Source: Afipia carboxidovorans OM5 (GTDB lineage Bacteria > Pseudomonadota > Alphaproteobacteria > Rhizobiales > Xanthobacteraceae). Taken from it: a stretch of 64,000 nt of DNA. Made by a program: the position numbers and the translations under genes. Where the stretch lies: contig NC_015684.1 of assembly GCF_000218565.1 (NCBI RefSeq), positions 1,302,001 through 1,366,000 of the forward strand, written 5' to 3'. This document shows, in pieces, positions 1 through 7,782 of this stretch (positions are counted from its first letter, which is position 1; each line of letters opens with the position of its first letter). The notes under the pieces are model-generated. The model had not been told where the DNA came from. It worked only from the letters and a program-made list of their open reading frames with translations, and made no database searches.

Positions 1-2
1 AG

Positions 3-698
3 GTAGATATCCAGGGCAGCCGCATTCTCAACGGCGTGACTCTTGAGGTCGGTGCGGGCGAACTCGTCTGCCTCGTCGGCCGCAACGGCGCGGGCAAGAC
101 CACGACTTTCCGCAGTATCATGGGTTATCGCCGCATCCGCTCCGGTGAGATCACCTTTGACGGACTCGACCTCACCAAGATGCCGACCTGGAAGATCGCG
201 CAGAGCGGCATTGGCTTCTCGCCGGAAGAGTCGGAGGTCTATGCCGACCTTACGGTTGCGGAGAATGTCGAACTCTCGACCTGGACGCGGCCGACCGGAC
301 GCGATGCCAAGACGCGCATCGAGGAAGCCTACAATGTGTTTCCAAAACTCCGGCAGTATCTCGCCCGCGGCGGTGCGGAGCTCTCCGGTGGCGAACGCAA
401 GATGGTGTCGATCGCCCGCGCCTTGACGCTCGACCCGAAACTTCTGCTGCTCGATGAGCCGTTCGAGGGACTGTCGCCCGCAATCATTCCGTTGATCGCC
501 GAAGGCGTCGCTTCGATCCGCGCCATGGGCAAGGGCGTTCTGATGGCGGAATCCAACGTCCACCACATCCCCGAATATGTCGACAGGCTCTACGTGCTGG
601 AGCGCGGCGAACTGATGTTCACCGGCACGCTCGCGGAAGCGCATCGTGATCGCGACGTGATGCGGGTGATCGCCGGCGAAGTCGAGATGGCGTCGTAG
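3..698 (+). CDS. livF: Branched-chain amino acid-type ABC transporter ATP-binding protein (LivF family), 5' truncated
   Basis: This is the ATPase of a Liv-type importer. It energises uptake of an amino-acid-like or aromatic/amide substrate on the cytoplasmic face of the membrane. The reading frame is open to the left edge (codons from base 3), so the GTG at 36 is not the true start; the sequence before it reads as the usual first strand of a LivF protein. Walker A (GRNGAGKTT), the LSGGE signature and Walker B (LLLLDEPFEGL) are present in order. The remaining transporter genes would lie upstream, outside the window. The substrate cannot be deduced from this fragment; the downstream dehydrogenase hints at an alcohol- or aldehyde-yielding pathway. 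Confidence 0.9.
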   Translation, partial: VDIQGSRILNGVTLEVGAGELVCLVGRNGAGKTTTFRSIMGYRRIRSGEITFDGLDLTKMPTWKIAQSGIGFSPEESEVYADLTVAENVELSTWTRPTGRDAKTRIEEAYNVFPKLRQYLARGGAELSGGERKMVSIARALTLDPKLLLLDEPFEGLSPAIIPLIAEGVASIRAMGKGVLMAESNVHHIPEYVDRLYVLERGELMFTGTLAEAHRDRDVMRVIAGEVEMAS

Positions 699-739
699 TT
701 GCTGCGCTGGAATTATTGAAACGTAAGAGGACAATAAAA

Positions 740-1051
740 ATGAAACATTATGTCGGCGACAGAACGATTGACGGAGTTCAGGTCAGCGTCGACGGCGTTC
801 CGCTGTCGCCGCGGACTGACGTCATGCAATATAGCGATAACGGCATTGAATGGGGCTACGAGGGCGAGTCGCCGCTCCAGCTCGCATTTGCGTTGTTGAT
901 GGATCATCTTGGCGATGCGGAAGCCGCCAAGGCGTCGTCCAGCGCGTTCATGAAGAGTGTTGTCGCCAACTTCGGCAACGAATGGGAGATGACCTCGGAC
1001 GACATCGCCCAGGCGCTGGCCATTCTCAAGGGCGGTAAGGCCGTCGCCTGA
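740..1051 (+). CDS. Small DUF6166-like protein
   Basis: A 103-residue soluble protein without signal peptide or membrane segment. The pattern YVGDR near the N terminus, then VDGVPL and IEWGYEG followed by an alanine/leucine-rich helix, resembles the DUF6166 family, which has no known function. I chose the ATG at 740 because AAGAGG sits about nine bases upstream; a TTG at 716 is in frame but lacks a good ribosome site. Its stop codon shares one base with the start of the following alcohol dehydrogenase, so the two are translationally coupled and probably act together. The family assignment rests on motif memory only. Confidence 0.7.
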   Translation: MKHYVGDRTIDGVQVSVDGVPLSPRTDVMQYSDNGIEWGYEGESPLQLAFALLMDHLGDAEAAKASSSAFMKSVVANFGNEWEMTSDDIAQALAILKGGKAVA

Positions 1052-2163
1052 TGCCGCTGACCTATCGTGCGGCGGTTCTGCACGCCGCCAAAACGCCGAT
1101 GACGATCGAGCCCGTGACGGCAACGCCGCTCAAGCCGGCCGATGTTGTCGTCAGGATACGGGCTGCCGGGCTCTGTCACACCGATCTTGAAGTGATCGAA
1201 GGCGGATTGCGCTTTCCGATGCCGATCGTGCTCGGGCACGAGGCGGCCGGCGTCGTCGAAGAGGTCGGGCCGGAGGCGCGCGGTGTCCGCAAGGGTGACC
1301 ATGTCGTGCTGTCGTGGAATCCGCATTGCGGCCATTGCTTTTATTGCGATCGCGACGCGCCAATCCTGTGCGAGACCTATCTCGGCGAAGGCGCCAAGGC
1401 GCGGGGCTTTGACGGTGACAGCCGGGCGACGCTCGGTGATGGCCGCAGTTTGCAGCATCTGATGTATCTCGGTGCGTTCGGCGAGTATTGCATCGTGCCG
1501 GACCAGCAAGCGATCGTGGTGCCAAAGGACATCCCGTTTGATCGCGCCTGCCTGATCGGCTGTGGCGTGATGACCGGTGTCGGTGCGGCGCTCAATCTGA
1601 ATGCCATCGCCTATGGTGACACCGTGATGGTGATCGGCTGTGGTGCGGTTGGCCTTGCGGCGGTGCAGGGCGCGCGGTTGGCGGGCGCAGGCGCCGTGGT
1701 GGCGGTGGATCTCGATCCGGCCAAGCTCGCGCTGGCGAAGAGGCTCGGCGCCACCCACGGCATCAATGCCAAGGAGCAGGACGTGGTGGCGGCGGCTCGC
1801 GATCTCACCAATGGCCGTGGCGTCGACGTGGTGATCGAGTCGGCGGGAAGCCCTGCGGCGTTTCGGACGACGATGGAAGCCGTGCGGCCTGGCGGCCAGG
1901 TGATCTGGCTCGGCAAGGTCGATGTACAGCAGGATGTCTCGTTCCGCTGGGGCTCGCTGATGCAGGAAAAGCGCATCCGCCGCGTGAGCTATGGCAATGC
2001 CCGCCCGTTGCGTGATTTTCCGCTGCTGGCGCAGGCCTATCTCGACGGCAAGCTCGATCTCGACTCGTTGATCTCGCGCCGTATCTCGCTTGAGGATATC
2101 AACGCCGGCTTTGAAGCGCTGAAGCGGGGCGAGACGATCCGCAGCATTGTGATGTTCGACTAA
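1051..2163 (+). CDS. Zinc-dependent alcohol dehydrogenase (MDR family, class III-like)
   Basis: A 370-residue NAD-dependent medium-chain dehydrogenase that would oxidise an alcohol or reduce an aldehyde in the cytoplasm. Catalytic zinc ligands are visible as Cys42 (GLCHTD) and His63-Glu64 (GHEAAG); the structural zinc set is Cys93, Cys96, Cys99 and Cys107. The Rossmann motif GCGAVG lies near residue 196, and a GRGVDVVIE segment is typical of class III and related enzymes. It overlaps the preceding small gene by one base and is the last gene of the leftward-entering operon. A perfect 26-base palindrome follows it. The substrate is unknown, since class III-like sequence does not by itself prove formaldehyde activity. 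Confidence 0.92.
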   Translation: MPLTYRAAVLHAAKTPMTIEPVTATPLKPADVVVRIRAAGLCHTDLEVIEGGLRFPMPIVLGHEAAGVVEEVGPEARGVRKGDHVVLSWNPHCGHCFYCDRDAPILCETYLGEGAKARGFDGDSRATLGDGRSLQHLMYLGAFGEYCIVPDQQAIVVPKDIPFDRACLIGCGVMTGVGAALNLNAIAYGDTVMVIGCGAVGLAAVQGARLAGAGAVVAVDLDPAKLALAKRLGATHGINAKEQDVVAAARDLTNGRGVDVVIESAGSPAAFRTTMEAVRPGGQVIWLGKVDVQQDVSFRWGSLMQEKRIRRVSYGNARPLRDFPLLAQAYLDGKLDLDSLISRRISLEDINAGFEALKRGETIRSIVMFD

Positions 2164-2177
2164 GACGAGCGGGTAAA

Positions 2178-2203
2178 CCTCTGGCGGCGGCCGCCGCCAG
2201 AGG
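2178..2203. terminator. Perfect GC-rich palindrome between convergent genes
   Basis: Thirteen bases and their exact reverse complement form a hairpin with a CTCTGGCGGCGG-type arm, between the stop codons of the alcohol dehydrogenase and the GntR gene. No U-tract follows on either strand, so it may be a weak or factor-assisted bidirectional terminator rather than a classical intrinsic one. Confidence 0.5.
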
Positions 2204-2214
2204 CTCTCCCTGCA

Positions 2215-2903
2215 TCAGGTATCGAGCGTCTTGCGTGCGAAATCCTCGATATAGTCGATCAGGCGGTCGGAGGCGTCGGCTGCGCCCTTCGGGTCACGGT
2301 CCGCAATCGCCTTGGCGACCTTGGCATGGAGCGTCGCCGCCAACGGCAGGTCGGCAACCCGCTGATAGTGCTGATACCAGAACCGGCGGGAGGTTGCGCT
2401 CATCAGACCGATCGAGCGGCGGGCAAATTCGTTATGCGCGGCATTGGCGATGAGGCCGTTGAAGCGCTGATCGAGCCGCATGAACTCGATGTCGTCGGCG
2501 CTCTTGGCGGCTTTCACCATGTTCTTGGCGAGCTCGGCGAACTCCTTCCGCTCCTCGTCATTCGCCCGTTCGGCGGCGAGGCGGGCCATCAGCCGTTCGA
2601 TCTCGCGGCGAACCTCGAGCAGGCGGAGCTGTTTCTGCAGGTTGATTTCGGAGACCATGATGCCGCGTCTCGGGATAATCACGACGAGGCCATCGTGGGC
2701 GAGGCGCTGCAGGGCCTCGCGGGTCGGCGTGCGCCCGATCTTCAGGCGCTGCATCAGCGTGCGTTCCGACAACACCGTGCCGGGGGGAATTTGCAGAGTA
2801 ACAATGATTTCTTCGAGCTCGCTATAGGCGAGGTCTGTCAGGGTCGCGTGGTTAGCCCTCGCTGCAGAGGTGCGCCGCTTTGAAGTTTTTTTTTTGATTT
2901 CAA
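2215..2903 (-). CDS. GntR-family (FCD) transcriptional regulator with an ambiguous start at an A10 tract
   Basis: The N-terminal winged helix is recognisable (IPPGTVLSERTLMQRL, then GRTPTREALQRLAHDGLV), followed by a helical FCD effector domain to the C terminus. The first canonical start in frame is GTG at 2775, which would remove helix 1 of the DNA-binding domain. The frame stays open upstream to a TAG near 3000 but contains no ATG, GTG or TTG. A TTG at 2903 with an AAGAGA ribosome site lies one base out of frame, just before ten consecutive adenines. One extra A would join it to the gene. It probably regulates the convergent dehydrogenase/transporter operon. Family call is firm; the start is not. 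Confidence 0.8.
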
Positions 2904-3114
2904 AATTCGTCTCTTTTCTGGCCAGCGACAGCTCGCCGCAGGCTGAGATGTTCGCATCGTCTCGAAAATCGGTCGTAAAAAACAGCGTCTCAGTCTATAT
3001 CAGGGAACGATATATCCAGAGCGGTTAGTTTAAACGATTCTCTTTATGATCGACCCTACATTGCTTGTATATCACTGACAAGAGGGTTGTATATCAATGA
3101 CGTAACGGGTGCGG

Positions 3115-3978
3115 TTAGCGTGCCGGGCCTGATGCGTGGGAGATCAGTTTGACCAGATCCGAGGTGATGCCGCCGTCCGGTTTGGCGAGTTCGTCGAGGA
3201 TCGAATAATGATGATGCCCCTGTAAAACGCGCATTTTCACATCGAGATTCTGCTTTTCTGCTGCCGCGGCGTACTCGCGGGACTGCCGTTGCAATTCCGG
3301 CAGCTCGCTGCCGCCGACCACCAGACGTTGCGGCGGCAGCCCCGTCCGCAGGTGGTGCAGAGGGCTTAGTGTTTGGATATCTTCTAATGTCAATTGCAGC
3401 GGCTCGTTGAGATAGTTCAGCGACAGCGGCTCCAGATCGAAGACCCCACTGATCGGGAGCGCACCGCGCACCGCGGGATGATCGCAGGTCATCGCCGTGA
3501 GATGACCGCCGGCCGACCAGCCGCCAACGAAAATCCGTTCGCGATCGTATCCGAGGTCGTCCACCCGCGTCGTGAGATATGTGAGGCATTGCCGGATCTC
3601 GTCGACGATCTTCGGCAGGCGCGCCTGCGGTGCCAGCGTGTAACCGATCGAGACGAAATCGATGCCGTGCGCGTTCGGTCCCGTGGCCAAAAAGGAAAAC
3701 AGGTCACGGGAATTGCGCACCCAGTACCCGCCGTGGATAAAGGCAAACAGCGGCGCCTTCGCAGCCCCGGCTGGGAAGTAGTCGAACTTCGTGCGCTCGC
3801 CGTCCGCATAGGGAATATCCAGAAGTACCCCAGGCTTCTGCTGTGCCTGCGCGCTGCGCTCGCGCCATGACTCCGTCCATGCGGCGCTGTCGCTGACAGC
3901 CGCACCGTTATTATAGGCAGCGTCGAGTTCAGCGCGGTTCATGCCGCGATAGAGGACGGGGGAGGCAGATGACGTCAT
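3115..3978 (-). CDS. Alpha/beta hydrolase, kynurenine formamidase/esterase-like
   Basis: A 287-residue cytoplasmic hydrolase. The oxyanion motif HGGYW lies at residues 82-86 and the nucleophile elbow GWSAG at 153-157 (Ser155). A GGSELPELQRQS segment and a late QGHHHYS motif supply the acid and histidine in the place expected for the HGGYW-type formamidase group. Members hydrolyse N-formylkynurenine or simple carboxyl esters. No tryptophan pathway gene is nearby, so a general esterase or amidase role is at least as likely. It is followed upstream, on the same strand, by a LysR gene and may be co-transcribed with it across about 115 bases. Confidence 0.85.
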   Translation of the reverse strand: MTSSASPVLYRGMNRAELDAAYNNGAAVSDSAAWTESWRERSAQAQQKPGVLLDIPYADGERTKFDYFPAGAAKAPLFAFIHGGYWVRNSRDLFSFLATGPNAHGIDFVSIGYTLAPQARLPKIVDEIRQCLTYLTTRVDDLGYDRERIFVGGWSAGGHLTAMTCDHPAVRGALPISGVFDLEPLSLNYLNEPLQLTLEDIQTLSPLHHLRTGLPPQRLVVGGSELPELQRQSREYAAAAEKQNLDVKMRVLQGHHHYSILDELAKPDGGITSDLVKLISHASGPAR

Positions 3979-4093
3979 GGTTGGATGTCCGTAAGCGATA
4001 GAGATGAAGCACTTTGCCGGCTCGAATGACGCGGCACAAGCATCGCGTCTACTCGCGGTTGTGGGCAGTGATCAAGGTTCCAGCAGGGCCATA

Positions 4094-4984
4094 TTATTCC
4101 GAGAATGTCTCGATCAGCTTGACGAGCTTGCCGATAACTCTCCGGTCCGACGGACGGTGGTGGACGACATAAGGCGCCCCCCGAAAATGAATGTTCGGCA
4201 GGACAGGGCGAAAGCCCGCGGAGGATGAGCCCGGTCCGCTGTTGAAGATGTTGCGAGGCGCGACGATGGTGCCGATGCCGTCGCGGACGCAATGCATCGC
4301 GATAAACAGGTGGTCGAACACATGCCGGAAGCGGATGTGCTCTCCGCGCAAGCCGGCTTCGCTCAGCCAGCCGGGCCAATCCGTCGGCCGTGTCACCGAG
4401 CCCACGATCTGTTGCCGCAGGACGTCCCGGGCCTTTGAGATTTTGGCAGACCGCACGAACGATGGCGCTGCGAGCAGGCAGAGATCTTCGTAGAACAGAA
4501 TGAATTTGTCGTAGCTCTGCAATCTGCGGTCGAAGCCGGGTCCGCGCGTAATGACGATATCGCTCAACGGTCCATCGTGAATTTCATTCGTCATGCGCGT
4601 GGTGAGAGAAATTTCCGTCTCCGGAATACGCGCTTCGAACTCCTTCAGCTTGGGAAGGATCCAGTACATCGCAAACGTCGTCGGCGCTTCAATCGTTACG
4701 ATGTGTCGCTGTCCGGTGCCGGCGACTTCCGTGCAGGCGCCGATCATTTCGGTGAGAGAATTTCCGATCTTTGATGCGAGCAGTTCGCCTGTCGGCGTCA
4801 GGACAAGCTGGCGCCCCTGACGGGTAAACAGGTCGCGCCCAATCCATTGCTCGAGCTTGCCGATCTGGCGGCTGATGGCGCCGTGGGTCACGCCCAGTTC
4901 CTGTGCGGCGTTACCGAGATTTTTCCACTGCGCAGCGATGGCGAATGCACGCAGGGCGGAGAGGGGCAATTCGCGCGTTTTCAT
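4094..4984 (-). CDS. LysR-family regulator, probable controller of the phosphonoacetate genes
   Basis: A 296-residue LTTR of the GcvA-like subgroup. The N-terminal winged helix spans about residues 5-65 (LSALRAFAIAAQWKNLGNAA, then GAISRQIGKLE), and the C-terminal part is a two-lobe periplasmic-binding-protein-like effector domain. It is divergent from phnA with about 90 bases between the start codons, the usual arrangement for a LysR activator and its target. In Pseudomonas a LysR-type protein adjacent to phnA responds to phosphonoacetate; a similar role is inferred here from position only. Confidence 0.9.
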   Translation of the reverse strand: MKTRELPLSALRAFAIAAQWKNLGNAAQELGVTHGAISRQIGKLEQWIGRDLFTRQGRQLVLTPTGELLASKIGNSLTEMIGACTEVAGTGQRHIVTIEAPTTFAMYWILPKLKEFEARIPETEISLTTRMTNEIHDGPLSDIVITRGPGFDRRLQSYDKFILFYEDLCLLAAPSFVRSAKISKARDVLRQQIVGSVTRPTDWPGWLSEAGLRGEHIRFRHVFDHLFIAMHCVRDGIGTIVAPRNIFNSGPGSSSAGFRPVLPNIHFRGAPYVVHHRPSDRRVIGKLVKLIETFSE

Positions 4985-5028
4985 CGTTGAGTTTTCCGCA
5001 CATGATTGTGAGATATTATCGATTTTTA

Positions 5029-5038
5029 TTCGTACGAA
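5029..5038. promoter_or_regulatory. Candidate LysR operator palindrome in the phnA promoter region
   Basis: TTCGTACGAA is a perfect ten-base palindrome in an AT-rich setting between the divergent LysR and phnA genes, within 45 bases of the phnA start codon. LysR proteins commonly bind T-N11-A dyads in such gaps. This is a positional inference; no footprint or comparative data are available. Confidence 0.3.
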
Positions 5039-5077
5039 AATTCATAGTGTTTGACTAGCGAATTAATCGAGGACGCG

Positions 5078-6334
5078 ATGATGGCAACGGTAGCACAAAA
5101 CAAAACGGTTGAAGTGAACGGGCGGGTTTATCGTGCACCGCGCCAGCCAACCGCAGTGATTTGTTTCGACGGCTGCGACCCTCGCTACATTTCGCATGGC
5201 CTGTCCGCCGGCCTTTTCCCGAACATCTCGAAGGTGATTTCGCAGGGCTTCTATACGATCGCCGACGCGGCGATGCCGACGTTCACCAATCCAAACAACA
5301 TGTCGATCGTCGCCGGCGCGCCGCCGATCGTGCACGGCATTTCCGGCAACTACTATCTGGATAAGAAGACCGGAAAAGAAGTGATGATCACCGACGCCTC
5401 GCTGGTGTCGTCTGGCACGGTGCTCGCCGGGCTTGCCGATGCGGGCGTCCGGGTGGCTGCAATTACCGCCAAGGACAAGCTGCGCAAGATGCTGGGCAGC
5501 GGCCTCAAGGGCATTTGCTTCTCGTCCGAGAAAGCCAATGAAGCGACGCTTGCGGAAAACGGCATTGAGAACGTTGAAGCGCTCGTCGGCCGCAAGACGC
5601 CGGGCATGTACAGCCCCGATTTGTCGCTGTTCGTGCTCGATGCCGGTATCAAGCTGCTGGAGCAGAAGAAGGCCGACCTGTTCTATCTGTCGCTGTCGGA
5701 CATGGTGCAGCACAGCGCGGGGCCCGGAGAGGAACTTGCGGACCAGTTCAATCGCGACGTCGACCAGCGCGTTGGCCGCCTGATGGAGCTTGGTGCGGTC
5801 GTCGGCATTGTTGCCGATCACGGCATGACCGACAAATGCACGCCGGACGGCGAGCCGCAGGTGGTGTTCCTGGAGAAGATGCTGAACGAACAGTTCGGCC
5901 CGGGATCGGTGCGGGTGATCTGCCCGATTACCGATCCATTCGTCAAACATCACGGTGCGCTCGGATCGTTCGTGCGTGTCTACGCCACCGGCAAGACTTC
6001 GCCTGAAACTCTGATGGATGCGGCTGCGCGTATTCCGGGCGTAGCGCTGGTGCTTGACGGCAAGAGTGCGTCGGAACGTTACGAAATGCCGATCGAAAGG
6101 GAAGGCGACTTCATCGCGATCGGAGACACCTATACGGCGATCGGTTCGCGTCCGGATGAGCATGACCTGAGCGGGCTGAACGGCCACAAGCTCCGCTCGC
6201 ATGGCGGGCTATCCGAACAGCCTGTGCCCTTTATGGTGTCGAAGCCGCTGAACAAAGAATATCAGGCCATCGTTGCAGCGCGTCGGCTGCGCAACTTCGA
6301 CATCTTTGACTTTGCCTTGAACGGACCAGCTTAG
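5078..6334 (+). CDS. phnA: Phosphonoacetate hydrolase
   Basis: This enzyme cleaves the carbon-phosphorus bond of phosphonoacetate to give acetate and phosphate. It belongs to the alkaline phosphatase/NPP superfamily with two catalytic zinc ions. Visible motifs are ICFDGCDP (metal-binding Asp), PTFTNPNN (nucleophilic Thr region), SDMVQH (metal-binding Asp and His), VADHG (Asp-His pair) and KLRSHGG near the C terminus (last His). Length, about 418 residues, fits the family. ATG codons stand at 5078 and 5081 with CGAGGA just upstream; an earlier TTG at 5051 is less likely. It heads an operon with a complete ABC importer and faces a LysR gene. Confidence 0.92.
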   Translation: MMATVAQNKTVEVNGRVYRAPRQPTAVICFDGCDPRYISHGLSAGLFPNISKVISQGFYTIADAAMPTFTNPNNMSIVAGAPPIVHGISGNYYLDKKTGKEVMITDASLVSSGTVLAGLADAGVRVAAITAKDKLRKMLGSGLKGICFSSEKANEATLAENGIENVEALVGRKTPGMYSPDLSLFVLDAGIKLLEQKKADLFYLSLSDMVQHSAGPGEELADQFNRDVDQRVGRLMELGAVVGIVADHGMTDKCTPDGEPQVVFLEKMLNEQFGPGSVRVICPITDPFVKHHGALGSFVRVYATGKTSPETLMDAAARIPGVALVLDGKSASERYEMPIEREGDFIAIGDTYTAIGSRPDEHDLSGLNGHKLRSHGGLSEQPVPFMVSKPLNKEYQAIVAARRLRNFDIFDFALNGPA

Positions 6335-6384
6335 AGTCTGGCTGTCACACTAAAAATATAAATACAGGATAGGGAGAGAGAGTC

Positions 6385-7731
6385 ATGAAGCGCCGCGAAT
6401 TTCTGATCGGAACTTGCCTTGCTCCGGTTGTCTTTTCCGTGCCTGCAGCGTTTGCGCAGGAGAAAAAGAAACTGTCCGTACTGACGTCGCTGCCGAAAGA
6501 ATTGTCGGCGGCGTACAAGCAGGGATTCGAAAAACTCTATCCTGATGTTGTCGTCGAGGTGCAGCAGCGTGGAACGCAGGCTGCTGTAACCTTCCTGCGC
6601 GAGACCAAGGCGAACAATACCTCGGATATCATGTGGGCGTCGGCGCCCGACGCTTTCGAGGTGCTAAAGAAGGACAATCTCCTGGAGAAGTTCTCTCCGA
6701 AGGAGTCGGGAGTCCCTGCCAAGATCGGCGATTATCCGATCAACGATCCCGAGGGTTACTATGCAGGCTTTGCGCTCTCCGGCGGCGCGATCATGTGGAA
6801 TTCGCGCTACCTCAAGGCCAAGAAGCTTCCTGTCCCGAAGACCTGGGACGATCTGACCAAGCCCGAACTGTTCGATCAGACCGGCATTGCGATGCCGTCG
6901 CGGTCGGGTTCGACGCATCTCACGCTCGAAACCATTCTACAGGCACGCGGCTGGAACGGCGGCTGGGCTCTGGTGAAGGCCATGTGCGGCAACATGCGCC
7001 AGATCACGGAGCGCTCGTTCGGCGTGCCGGACGCCGTGAGTTCGGGGCAGTTTGGCTACGGTATCGTGTTCGACTATCAGGCGCTGGCGGCCCATGGCTC
7101 CGGCTTCCCGGTCGAATTTGCTTATCCGCCGGATACCACCATCGTGCCCTCCAACATCGGCGTGGTGAAGAACGGGCCGAACAAGGAGATGGCGCAGAAG
7201 TTCATCGAATATATGCTGTCGGAGGAAGGGCAGGCGCTCCTGTTCAATCCGAAGATCGGCCGTCTGCCGGTACTCCCCGCCGCCTACAAGAAAGCACCGG
7301 AAGGGGTTCCGAATCCGTTCGAGATCAAATGGGGCCCGGGTGGCGGATTCAAGTTCGACGTCCTCAAGTCCGAGACGCGCTACGCCGTGGTCGACTCCAT
7401 GTTCGATCAGACGATCACCTTCCAGCTCGATGCGCTGAAGGCCGCAACCAAGGCCATTCACGACGCCGATGCGAAGCTCGCGAAGAAGAGCAACGCGACG
7501 GCGGCCGATCTCCTCAAGCAGGCGCGGGAGGCGATTGCAGCCAGCCCGTTCGATGAGAACCAGGCTGTGTCCAAGGAGTACATCGAGGCGTTCGCCGGAG
7601 CTTCCGGAAAGAAGGGGGCACCGAAGGGAGCAAGACAGTCGGAGCTTGAGCAGCAGTGGTCGACATTTGCACGCGATCATTATGCGAAGGCTCTGGAGCT
7701 TGCGAAAAAGGCCGATCAGGCGATCGGCTAG
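6385..7731 (+). CDS. ABC transporter substrate-binding protein (Fe3+/2-aminoethylphosphonate type)
   Basis: A 448-residue periplasmic binding protein. The first 24 residues form a signal peptide starting KRREF, with a likely cleavage after AFA; the twin arginine suggests possible Tat export. The mature part reads like the iron/aminoethylphosphonate binding-protein family, for example MWASAPDAFEVL, GYYAGFALSGGAIMWN and PSNIGVVKNGPN. Its place immediately after phnA and before the permease and ATPase genes indicates that it captures phosphonoacetate or a related phosphonate rather than iron. It is longer than typical Fe3+-binding proteins because of a lysine- and alanine-rich C-terminal region. 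Ligand identity is inferred from context. Confidence 0.85.
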   Translation: MKRREFLIGTCLAPVVFSVPAAFAQEKKKLSVLTSLPKELSAAYKQGFEKLYPDVVVEVQQRGTQAAVTFLRETKANNTSDIMWASAPDAFEVLKKDNLLEKFSPKESGVPAKIGDYPINDPEGYYAGFALSGGAIMWNSRYLKAKKLPVPKTWDDLTKPELFDQTGIAMPSRSGSTHLTLETILQARGWNGGWALVKAMCGNMRQITERSFGVPDAVSSGQFGYGIVFDYQALAAHGSGFPVEFAYPPDTTIVPSNIGVVKNGPNKEMAQKFIEYMLSEEGQALLFNPKIGRLPVLPAAYKKAPEGVPNPFEIKWGPGGGFKFDVLKSETRYAVVDSMFDQTITFQLDALKAATKAIHDADAKLAKKSNATAADLLKQAREAIAASPFDENQAVSKEYIEAFAGASGKKGAPKGARQSELEQQWSTFARDHYAKALELAKKADQAIG

Positions 7732-7782
7732 CCTGCACCAGCTTCGAAACCGCCGCGTAACATAAAGCGACGAGGGGAAGCC

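Noticed and set aside
904..1758. Antisense frame over the alcohol dehydrogenase
   Set aside because: No domain and no ribosome site; the sense frame has both zinc sites.
5063..6202. A 379-residue open frame antisense to phnA
   Set aside because: It is rich in arginine and histidine, has no recognisable domain and mirrors the codon bias of phnA, which carries all family motifs.
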